Made by a program: the position numbers and the translations under genes. DNA of 5,181 nt from Mycobacterium sp. Its GTDB lineage: Bacteria; Actinomycetota; Actinomycetes; Mycobacteriales; Mycobacteriaceae. The notes beneath the pieces are model-generated. The model was not told the origin of the DNA, did no database searches, and worked only from the letters and a program-made list of their open reading frames with translations. The stretch spans positions 1 through 5,181 of the forward strand of contig JAQSXQ010000326.1 in the NCBI GenBank assembly GCA_029256565.1, written 5' to 3'. Of the stretch, positions 1 to 5,181 are shown one piece after another (positions within the stretch are counted from its first letter, which is position 1; each line of letters begins with the position of its first letter).

Positions 1-702
1 CGCTCGCTGCCGCGTGCCGAGCGCGTGGTGGCGAACCTGCGCAGCCAGGGCGTCGACGCACATGCCTTCCCGTTCGACCATCTGCCGCCGCTGCTGACCG
101 ACGCCGACGTGGTGGTGAGCTGTACCGGCGCGGTGCGCCCGGTCGTGTCCCTGGCCGACGTGCACCGCGGCCTGGCCCACGGCCAGGAACCCAAGCAGCT
201 GGTGATCTGCGACCTCGGCATGCCGCGCGACGTCGATCCCGCCGTGGCGGGGCTGCCCGGCGTCTACGTCATCGACATGGACCGCATCCAGCGCGAGCCG
301 TCCGCTCGCGCGGCCTCGGCCGACGCCGAGGCGGCGAAGGCGATCGTCGCCGCGGAGGTCGCCAACTATCTTGCAGGCCAGCGGATGGCCGAGGTGACGC
401 CCACCGTCACGGCGCTGCGCCAGCGGGCGGCCGACGTGGTCGAGGCCGAACTGCTGCGACTCGACAACCGGTTGCCCGGGCTCGACTCTGCGCACCGCGA
501 CGAGGTCGCCCGTACCGTGCGACGCGTCGTCGACAAGCTGCTGCACGCTCCGACGGTCCGGGTGAAGCAGCTCGCGGGTGCGCCAGGCGGCGACAGCTAC
601 GCCGAGGCGCTGCGCGAACTCTTCGAACTCGACCCGCAGGCCGTCGATGCCGTCGCCGGTGGCGAACTGCCCCTGCCCTCCGACGTGGACAAGACCGAGT
701 AG
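1..702 (+). CDS. hemA: Glutamyl-tRNA reductase, C-terminal part (5' end outside window)
   Basis: Cytosolic NADPH-dependent enzyme that reduces glutamyl-tRNA(Glu) to glutamate-1-semialdehyde, the first committed step of C5-pathway tetrapyrrole synthesis. The frame is open from base 1 and gives 233 residues, about half the usual mycobacterial length of roughly 470. The N-terminal catalytic domain with the active-site Cys lies upstream. Visible are the later part of the Rossmann NADPH-binding domain (residues 1 to about 95, with VVVSCTGA at 37-44 and the family hallmark DLGMPRDVDP at 71-80), then a long helical linker and the C-terminal dimerisation domain (about 130-215; VTALRQRA near 136, LLHAPTVRVKQL at 180-191). 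The last 20 or so residues are an acidic tail. An internal GTG at base 25 is not a credible start, because homologous sequence continues upstream of it. It stops with TAG at 700-702, three bases before hemC. Identification is firm; only the 5' end is unknown. Confidence 0.97.
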   Translation, partial: RSLPRAERVVANLRSQGVDAHAFPFDHLPPLLTDADVVVSCTGAVRPVVSLADVHRGLAHGQEPKQLVICDLGMPRDVDPAVAGLPGVYVIDMDRIQREPSARAASADAEAAKAIVAAEVANYLAGQRMAEVTPTVTALRQRAADVVEAELLRLDNRLPGLDSAHRDEVARTVRRVVDKLLHAPTVRVKQLAGAPGGDSYAEALRELFELDPQAVDAVAGGELPLPSDVDKTE

Positions 703-705
703 CGC

Positions 706-1680
706 TTGCCCACTTCCGCATCGAGCAACGACACGATCATCCGGATCGGCACCCGAGGCAGCCTGCTCGCCACCACACAGGCCGGGACCATCCGGGACGC
801 TCTGATCGCCAGGGGGCACGCCGCCGAACTGGTCATCGTCTCCACCGACGGAGACCGCTCCAGTGCGCCGATCGCCGACATCGGCGTCGGTGTGTTCACC
901 CAGGCTCTACGCGAGGCGATCGCCGACAATCGGGTCGACATGGCGGTGCACTCGTACAAGGATCTGCCGACCGCCAACGACGAGCGCTTCGTGATCGCCG
1001 CGATACCCCCACGCGAGGACGCCCGCGATGCCCTGGTGGCCCGCGACGGAATGGTGCTGGGGGAGTTGCCGTCCGGCTCCGTGATCGGCACGTCGAGCCC
1101 GCGGCGGACGGCGCAGCTTAGAGCACTGGGTCTCGGTTTGGAAATTCGCCCCCTACGAGGCAACCTAGACACCAGGTTGAACAGGGTTACTAGCGGTGAT
1201 CTCGACGGTGTCGTCGTCGCCCGTGCGGGTCTCGCCCGCATCGGTCGGCTCGACGCAGTCACCGAGACGATTGAGCCGGTGCAGATGTTGCCGGCGCCGG
1301 CTCAAGGTGCGCTCGCAGTGGAGTGTCGTGCGGGCGACGTCGAGTTGGTCGCGCTGCTCGGGCAGTTGGACGATCCCGACACGCGCGCCGCGGTCACCGC
1401 AGAGCGTGTCCTGCTCGCCGAACTGGAGGCGGGGTGCTCCGCGCCGGTGGGTGCGATCGCGGAAGTGGTCGAGTCCATCGACGAGGAGGGCAATGTCTTC
1501 GATGAGTTGTCGTTGCGCGGCTGCGTGGCGACGCTGGACGGATCCGACGTGATCCGTGCGTCCGGCATCGGGGCTCCCGATCGGGCACGAGAGCTAGGGC
1601 TCTCGGTGGCCGCGGAGTTGTTCGAGCTGGGTGCGCGAGATCTGTTGGCGGAGCGGACTGAAAGCGGGAGCGAAGGATGA
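706..1680 (+). CDS. hemC: Porphobilinogen deaminase (hydroxymethylbilane synthase)
   Basis: Cytosolic enzyme that condenses four porphobilinogens into the linear tetrapyrrole hydroxymethylbilane, the substrate of HemD. The 324 residues match the family length (about 310-320). Seen in order: IRIGTRGSLLA at 12-22, HSYKDLP at 82-88 (Asp86 is the catalytic aspartate), GTSSPRR at 128-134 and RGNLDTRL at 151-158 (arginines that contact substrate carboxylates), PAPAQGALAVE at 197-207, and LEAGCSAPVGA at 240-250, where Cys244 should carry the dipyrromethane cofactor. The start is the TTG at 706. No ATG or GTG lies between the hemA stop and the conserved IRIG, and hemA's TAG blocks the frame upstream. 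The Shine-Dalgarno is weak, so translation probably depends on ribosomes finishing hemA. The end overlaps hemD by four bases (ATGA). An 84-base patch at 1117-1200 uses codons unlike the rest of the gene. The protein appears intact. Confidence 0.97.
   Translation: MPTSASSNDTIIRIGTRGSLLATTQAGTIRDALIARGHAAELVIVSTDGDRSSAPIADIGVGVFTQALREAIADNRVDMAVHSYKDLPTANDERFVIAAIPPREDARDALVARDGMVLGELPSGSVIGTSSPRRTAQLRALGLGLEIRPLRGNLDTRLNRVTSGDLDGVVVARAGLARIGRLDAVTETIEPVQMLPAPAQGALAVECRAGDVELVALLGQLDDPDTRAAVTAERVLLAELEAGCSAPVGAIAEVVESIDEEGNVFDELSLRGCVATLDGSDVIRASGIGAPDRARELGLSVAAELFELGARDLLAERTESGSEG
1117..1200 (+). other. Atypical-codon, lower-GC patch inside hemC
   Basis: This is a run of 28 hemC codons of which only 14 end in G or C, while the 12 codons before it all do and 15 of the 20 after it do. 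It holds codons that are rare in high-GC actinobacteria: AGA, two AGG, two CTA, CTT, ATT, ACT and GTT. The encoded protein is the conserved substrate-binding stretch around RGNLDTRL, so the reading frame and function are kept. The patch is a compositional observation only. I found no convincing promoter pair or hairpin in it on either strand. Confidence 0.6.
1666..1670 (+). promoter_or_regulatory. Ribosome binding site for hemD
   Basis: GGGAG lies six bases upstream of the ATG at 1677, inside the last codons of hemC. It is the clearest Shine-Dalgarno in the haem part of the window and fixes the hemD start despite the overlap with the hemC stop. Confidence 0.7.
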
Positions 1681-3323
1681 CCATCCGAGGGCGCAAGCTG
1701 AAGCCCGGCCGCATCACCTTCGTCGGTTCAGGCCCGGGTGACCCCGGCCTGCTGACGACGCGGGCACGCACAGTGCTCACCAATGCTGCGCTGGCCTTCA
1801 CAGACCCAGACGTGCCCGAGGCGGTGCTGGCCCTGATCGGGTCGGACCTGCCTCCGGCATCGGGACCCGAAGCGCCGGTGGACGACCCGACGGGCGACGC
1901 CGACGCCGTACCGACGGGTGCCGGCCTGCCGAGTGGCGTGGACGTGCGTCCCGCGCTCGGAGATCCGGCCGAGGTCGCGAAGATCCTGGTCAACGAGGCT
2001 CGAACCGGCGTCGACGTGGTGCGCCTGGTCGCAGGCGATCCGCTGTCGGTGGACGCCGTGCTGGCCGAGGTGACCGCGGTGGCGCGGACGCAGGCGAACT
2101 TCGAGATCGTGCCCGGGTTGCCCGCCACGACGGCCGTGCCGACGTATGCCGGTCTGCCGCTGGGCTCTTCGCACACCGTCGCCGACGTGCGCGGTGACGT
2201 GGACTGGGCTGCGCTGGCCGCTGCCCCCGGCCCGCTGATCCTGCACGCCACGGCGTCGCACCTGCCGGAGGCCGCCCGCACGCTGATCGAGTACGGCCTG
2301 ACCGACACCACGCCCTGCGTGGTGACCGCGAACGGCACCACGTGCCAGCAGCGTTCGGTCGAGACGTCGCTGTCGGGTCTGCTCGACAAGGCAACGCTCG
2401 CGGGCAGCGAGCCCAGCGGACCGCTGGCCGGCCCGCTGGTGGCGACCATCGGCAAGACCGTCGCCAACCGCGCGAAGCTGAACTGGTGGGAGAGCCGGGC
2501 GCTGTACGGCTGGACCGTGCTCGTCCCGCGCACCAAGGACCAGGCCGGCGAGATGAGCGATCGCCTCGTCGGCCACGGCGCGCTGCCGATCGAGGTGCCG
2601 ACCATCGCCGTCGAGCCGCCGCGCAGCCCCGCCCAGATGGAGCGTGCGGTCAAGGGTCTGGTCGACGGCCGGTTCCAGTGGGTCGTGTTCACCTCCACCA
2701 ATGCCGTTCGCGCCGTGTGGGAGAAGTTCAACGAGTTCGGTCTGGATGCGCGGGCGTTCTCCGGCGTCAAGATCGCGTGCGTCGGACAGGCCACCGCCGA
2801 CCGGGTGCGGGCGTTCGGGATCAACCCCGAGCTCGTGCCCTCGGGTGAGCAGTCCTCGCTGGGGCTGCTCGACGAGTTCCCGCCGTACGACGACATCTTC
2901 GATCCGGTGAACCGGGTGCTGCTGCCGCGTGCCGACATCGCCACCGAGACACTGGCCGAGGGTCTGCGCGACCGCGGCTGGGAGATCGAGGACGTCACGG
3001 CCTACCGCACGGTGCGTGCCGCGCCGCCGCCTGCCCAGACCCGCGAGATGATCAAGACCGGTGGCTTCGACGCGGTGTGCTTCACGTCGAGTTCGACGGT
3101 GCGCAACCTCGTCGGCATCGCGGGCAAGCCGCACGCCAGGACGATCGTGGCGTGCATCGGACCCAAGACCGCCGAGACCGCAGCGGAATTCGGCCTTCGC
3201 GTCGACGTGCAGCCCGAGACGGCAGCCGTGGGCCCGCTGGTCGAGGCGCTCGCCGAGCACGCAGCCCGGCTCCGGGCCGAGGGTGCCCTGCCGCCGCCGC
3301 GCAAGAAGAGCCGACGCCGGTAG
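1677..3323 (+). CDS. hemD: Fused methylase-like domain / uroporphyrinogen-III synthase
   Basis: The C-terminal half (about 278-535) is a uroporphyrinogen-III synthase, which inverts ring D and cyclises hydroxymethylbilane to uroporphyrinogen III. It begins at GWTVLVPRTKDQAGEM and holds FTSTNAVRAVWEKF, VKIACVGQATADRVRAFG, the VLLPRADIATETLAEGLRDRG stretch and FTSSSTVRNL. The N-terminal half (about 12-265) has the tetrapyrrole (corrin/porphyrin) methylase fold: VGSGPGDPGLLTTRA at 16-30 and VRLVAGDP at 115-122. It departs from true SUMT enzymes: the VGKR motif is replaced by a Pro/Asp/Gly-rich insert (about 57-96), GGDPFVFGRG becomes AGDPLSVDAV, and the histidine of YAGIPLTHR is missing (YAGLPLGSS). 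Methyltransferase activity is therefore doubtful. The 548 residues compare with about 565 in M. tuberculosis, and the same fusion is known there. The tail is strongly basic (RKKSRRR). ATG at 1677 overlaps the hemC stop and has a good Shine-Dalgarno. Such fusions are often labelled cysG/hemD; siroheme synthesis should not be assumed. Confidence 0.96.
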   Translation: MTIRGRKLKPGRITFVGSGPGDPGLLTTRARTVLTNAALAFTDPDVPEAVLALIGSDLPPASGPEAPVDDPTGDADAVPTGAGLPSGVDVRPALGDPAEVAKILVNEARTGVDVVRLVAGDPLSVDAVLAEVTAVARTQANFEIVPGLPATTAVPTYAGLPLGSSHTVADVRGDVDWAALAAAPGPLILHATASHLPEAARTLIEYGLTDTTPCVVTANGTTCQQRSVETSLSGLLDKATLAGSEPSGPLAGPLVATIGKTVANRAKLNWWESRALYGWTVLVPRTKDQAGEMSDRLVGHGALPIEVPTIAVEPPRSPAQMERAVKGLVDGRFQWVVFTSTNAVRAVWEKFNEFGLDARAFSGVKIACVGQATADRVRAFGINPELVPSGEQSSLGLLDEFPPYDDIFDPVNRVLLPRADIATETLAEGLRDRGWEIEDVTAYRTVRAAPPPAQTREMIKTGGFDAVCFTSSSTVRNLVGIAGKPHARTIVACIGPKTAETAAEFGLRVDVQPETAAVGPLVEALAEHAARLRAEGALPPPRKKSRRR

Positions 3324-3341
3324 GCGTGGCGACCTCCACGC
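3324..3341 (+). repeat. Small inverted repeat between hemD and hemB
   Basis: GCGTGG and CCACGC form a perfect six-base-pair stem with a six-base loop, starting directly after the hemD TAG and ending 14 bases before the hemB GTG. No T-run follows, so it does not look like a standard intrinsic terminator. It may be a weak attenuator or mRNA-processing hairpin, or chance in GC-rich DNA. It is the only notable structure in the 32-base hemD-hemB gap, which has no clear Shine-Dalgarno for hemB. Confidence 0.35.
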
Positions 3342-3355
3342 GTCGGTAATCCCCA

Positions 3356-4317
3356 GTGGCCTTTCCCCGTCACCGTCCCCGGCGGCTGCGCAGCACCCCG
3401 GCCATGCGCCGGCTGGTGGCTCAGACGTCGCTGGAGCCAAGGCATCTCGTGCTGCCGATGTTCGTCGCCGACGGCATCGACGAGCCGCGCCCCATCGCGT
3501 CCATGCCCGGCGTCGTTCAGCACACTCGCGAGTCGCTGCGTCGCGCCGCCACCGATGCGGTGGCGGCAGGCGTCGGTGGACTGATGCTCTTCGGCGTGCC
3601 GCGCGACGAGGACAAGGACGCACTCGGCTCGGTCGGTACCGCGGAGGACGGCATCCTCAACGTCGCACTGCGGGACCTGGCGGCGGAGGTCGGTGACGCC
3701 ACCGTGCTGATGGCCGACACCTGCCTCGACGAGTTCACCGACCACGGGCACTGCGGCGTCCTCGACGTCGAGGGCCGCGTGGACAACGACGCCACCAACG
3801 ATCGGTACGTCGCTCTCGCCGTGGCGCAAGCCAATTCGGGTGCGCACGTGGTCGGCCCCAGCGGCATGATGGACGGCCAGGTGGCCGCGATCCGCGACGG
3901 TCTCGACGCGGCGGGACACACCGACGTCGTCATCCTGGCCTACGCCGCGAAGTTCGCGTCCGGCTTCTACGGTCCGTTCCGCGAGGCGGTGGCGTCGAGC
4001 CTGGCGGGGGACCGGCCGGCAATGCGCGCGAGGCCCTGCACGAGGTCGAACTCGACATCGACGAGGGTGCCGACATCATCATGGTGAAGCCGGCGATGGC
4101 CTACCTCGACGTGCTCCGCGCGGCCGCCGACATATCGCCGGTTCCCGTTGCCGCGTACCAGGTGTCGGGCGAGTACTCGATGATCAGCGCGGCCGCCGCG
4201 AACGGCTGGATCGACCTGCCCACCGTGGCGCTGGAGACGTTGATCAGCATTCGGCGTGCGGGGGCCGACATCGTGCTGACCTACTGGGCGGCCGAGGCCG
4301 CCACCTGGCTGGCGTGA
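3356..4317 (+). pseudogene. hemB: Porphobilinogen synthase (ALA dehydratase), frame broken by internal deletion
   Basis: An intact HemB condenses two 5-aminolevulinates to porphobilinogen in the cytosol as a homo-octamer. Bases 3356-4015 encode 220 normal residues: metal-site residues in DTCLDEFTDHGHCG (Cys123, Asp125, Cys133), VVGPSGMMDGQV at 165-176, and AYAAKFAS, where Lys199 (codon 3950-3952) is the first Schiff-base lysine. After GDR (218-220) the frame turns to unrelated residues and stops at 4085-4087. HemB resumes one frame over at about 4018 (GNAREALHEVE) and runs to TGA 4315-4317. It includes the second Schiff-base lysine (codon 4087-4089, MVKPAM) and AAYQVSGEY. About seven conserved residues (RTYQQDP-like, with substrate-binding Arg and Gln) are missing, consistent with a deletion of about 19 bases. 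With them restored the protein would be about 326 residues, close to 329 in M. tuberculosis. GTG 3356 is the only upstream start, since an in-frame TAA is at 3347-3349. HemB is normally essential, so a sequence error or a second copy must be considered. Confidence 0.87.
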
Positions 4318-4742
4318 ACCCGACCGAACCCACCGACCAGACCCAGGGCGGCCCTCCGGAGGACGTGGTGACCGGGTTCTGGTTGTGGGCCGTGGCGCTG
4401 CCGCTGATGACGGCGGGCTACGTCGTCGACCAGGTCACCGCACCCACCCGCGCCATGAACGGGATCGTCGACGCCTTCGCGGGCTTCGTCGCCGTCGTGG
4501 TGCTGGTGCTGGTGTCCACGCTGCTACTGCTGATGCGGCAGGGGTACCGCTGGGCGCGCACCGTGCTCACCGGTGGCGGCGCCGCATCGGTGGTCTACGT
4601 GGTCGGCAACCTGTTCGGCAGCGAACGGTCCGCGGTCGCCGCGTCGGCGTATGCGGTGTGCGTGATCCTCGGCGCCGTGCTGATCGCGGGAGGCATCTAC
4701 CTGTTGCACCGCAAGGACGCTCACGGGTTCTTCACCCGATAG
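4314..4742 (+). CDS. Small four-helix membrane protein downstream of hemB
   Basis: I do not recognise a characterised function. The 142 residues start with a hydrophilic, Pro/Thr/Gln-rich cytoplasmic-looking N-terminus (1-20). Four likely membrane segments follow: about 22-38 (FWLWAVALPLM), 55-74 (VAVVVLVLVSTLLLLM), 84-101 and 107-131. The second and third are joined by a short basic loop (MRQGYRWAR). The tail is short and charged (HRKDAHGFFTR). There is no enzyme motif and no haem- or metal-binding signature. The GTG start overlaps the hemB stop in GTGA (4314-4317), so its translation is probably coupled to hemB; the hemB frame break may reduce its expression if ribosomes stop early at 4087. 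Its place matches that of Rv0513 in M. tuberculosis, though homology was not tested. It resembles the next gene product in layout and motifs. The coding call is strong because of the consistent hydrophobic pattern and tight spacing. Confidence 0.85.
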   Translation: MNPTEPTDQTQGGPPEDVVTGFWLWAVALPLMTAGYVVDQVTAPTRAMNGIVDAFAGFVAVVVLVLVSTLLLLMRQGYRWARTVLTGGGAASVVYVVGNLFGSERSAVAASAYAVCVILGAVLIAGGIYLLHRKDAHGFFTR

Positions 4743-4754
4743 GCTGGCCCGACC

Positions 4755-5141
4755 ATGCCCGACACCCCTGCGCAGCGCCCGCGCATCGTGGACACCGCGT
4801 TCTGGTGCTGGGTGAGCGCAGCCGTGCTGATCGCCGCGTTGGGCATGCTGACGCTGAGCCAGGGCGGTGCGCCGCTGGTCATCGTCACCGGCGTCCTCCT
4901 GATCGCCGCAGGCCTCGCGCAGGGTTATCTCGCGGGCCGGGCCCGTCGAGGTGAGGCCCGGTTCGCCAGTGCGGGCGTCGGTCTGGCCATGGCGTCGGTC
5001 GCGTTCATGGCGCTTCTGCTGCTGCTCGGCGCGGGCATCGCCGTGATCGCGATCGTCGGCGTCTCGATGATCCTGTTGATCACCGGTGCACTGCTGCTGC
5101 GCCGGGAGCCGGTCCGCGAGTGGTTCGGAGCGACGTCGTGA
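4755..5141 (+). CDS. Small four-helix membrane protein, likely paralogue of the preceding gene
   Basis: The function is unknown. The 128 residues have a short polar N-terminus (1-13) and four predicted membrane segments at about 14-34, 39-60, 70-92 and 94-115, with a basic loop between the second and third (GRARRGEAR, 61-69) and a charged amphipathic end (LRREPVREWF, 115-124). The entry into helix 1 (AFWCW, 15-19) and the end of helix 4 up to the final Phe (G111 to F124) line up without gaps with GFWLW and G127 to F140 of the upstream protein, suggesting tandem duplication. The ATG at 4755 lies 12 bases after the previous stop with only a weak Shine-Dalgarno. The end overlaps the next start by GTGA. 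The place corresponds to Rv0514 in M. tuberculosis, by position only. It could be a membrane partner of its neighbour; a direct role in haem synthesis is not shown by the sequence. Confidence 0.85.
   Translation: MPDTPAQRPRIVDTAFWCWVSAAVLIAALGMLTLSQGGAPLVIVTGVLLIAAGLAQGYLAGRARRGEARFASAGVGLAMASVAFMALLLLLGAGIAVIAIVGVSMILLITGALLLRREPVREWFGATS
5127..5130 (+). promoter_or_regulatory. Ribosome binding site for the last, truncated gene
   Basis: GGAG lies seven bases before the GTG at 5138, within the end of the preceding membrane-protein gene. It supports a real start at 5138 even though only 44 bases of that gene are present. Confidence 0.5.
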
Positions 5142-5181
5142 CCGCCACCGACCAGCAGGTGCTCTTCCGCGAGCCAGGGGC
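5138..5181 (+). CDS. Start of an unidentified gene (3' end outside window)
   Basis: Fourteen full codons are visible, reading MTATDQQVLFREPG, and then the window ends. The GTG start overlaps the stop of the preceding gene in GTGA (5138-5141) and has GGAG seven bases upstream, the same four-base GTGA arrangement as the hemB/membrane-gene junction. The fragment is too short to assign a family. Strand, spacing and overlap suggest that it continues the same operon. Confidence 0.6.
   Translation, partial: MTATDQQVLFREPG

Noticed and set aside
1138..1200. Possible internal promoter within the low-GC patch of hemC (TTGGAA and TTGAAC as -35, TAGACA or TACTAG as -10)
   Set aside because: The candidate boxes do not pair at acceptable spacing (about 22 bases, or far too short), so no promoter is called.
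1394..3623. Very long open frames on the minus strand opposite hemC, hemD and hemB (for example 1728-3623 and 1394-2998)
   Set aside because: They lie opposite well-recognised haem genes, give Arg/Ala/Gly/Ser-rich low-complexity proteins without domains, and are the usual mirror of high third-position GC coding.
4008..4090. Programmed ribosomal frameshifting to explain the two hemB frames
   Set aside because: No slippery heptamer is seen at the junction, and conserved residues are missing there, which a frameshift would not explain. A deletion or sequence error fits better.
4081..4317. The ATG at 4081 as the start of an independent small gene
   Set aside because: The sequence upstream in the same frame from 4018 already matches HemB, so this ATG is an internal methionine (in MVKP) of the broken gene.
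4385..4954. A + strand open frame overlapping both small membrane-protein genes
   Set aside because: Its product is Arg/Gly/His-rich with no hydrophobic or domain pattern, while the two overlapping frames give clean membrane proteins with coupled starts and stops.
1..5181. Search for mobile elements, tRNA/rRNA, CRISPR arrays, toxin-antitoxin pairs or another novel system
   Set aside because: The window is almost fully covered by tightly packed same-strand genes of one operon. No repeat array, terminal inverted repeats, integrase or transposase, or RNA-gene structure is visible.

Overview
The window is a high-GC actinobacterial chromosome segment, most likely from a Mycobacterium (Mycolicibacterium-type) species. 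The evidence is the gene order hemA-hemC-hemD-hemB on one strand, the fused methylase-like/uroporphyrinogen-III synthase HemD, and protein sequences that, from memory, are very close to the M. tuberculosis Rv0509-Rv0512 products. No database search was run.

Layout, all on the + strand: bases 1-702 are the C-terminal half of hemA (glutamyl-tRNA reductase), cut by the window edge. hemC (706-1680, porphobilinogen deaminase) follows after 3 bases in the same frame, with a TTG start. hemD (1677-3323) overlaps hemC by ATGA. A 32-base gap with a small inverted repeat leads to hemB (3356-4317, porphobilinogen synthase). Two small four-helix membrane proteins follow (4314-4742 and 4755-5141); they look like tandem paralogues. 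The last 44 bases are the beginning of another gene overlapping by GTGA. Spacing throughout suggests one transcript started upstream of the window. No gene-free stretch exceeds 32 bases.

Together hemA, hemB, hemC and hemD cover the route from glutamyl-tRNA to uroporphyrinogen III; the first enzyme yields glutamate-1-semialdehyde, and the aminomutase (hemL) that makes 5-aminolevulinate is not in the window.

The main anomaly is hemB. Its reading frame is broken near base 4013-4020, and the conserved active-site segment expected there (Arg-Arg-Thr-Tyr-Gln-like) is missing. This fits an out-of-frame deletion of about 19 bases (16 or 22 also fit the frame). hemB would then be non-functional, or the sequence carries an assembly error. 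A secondary oddity is an 84-base patch inside hemC with atypical codons. I see no RNA genes, mobile elements, CRISPR arrays or defence systems, and nothing that amounts to a new biological system.
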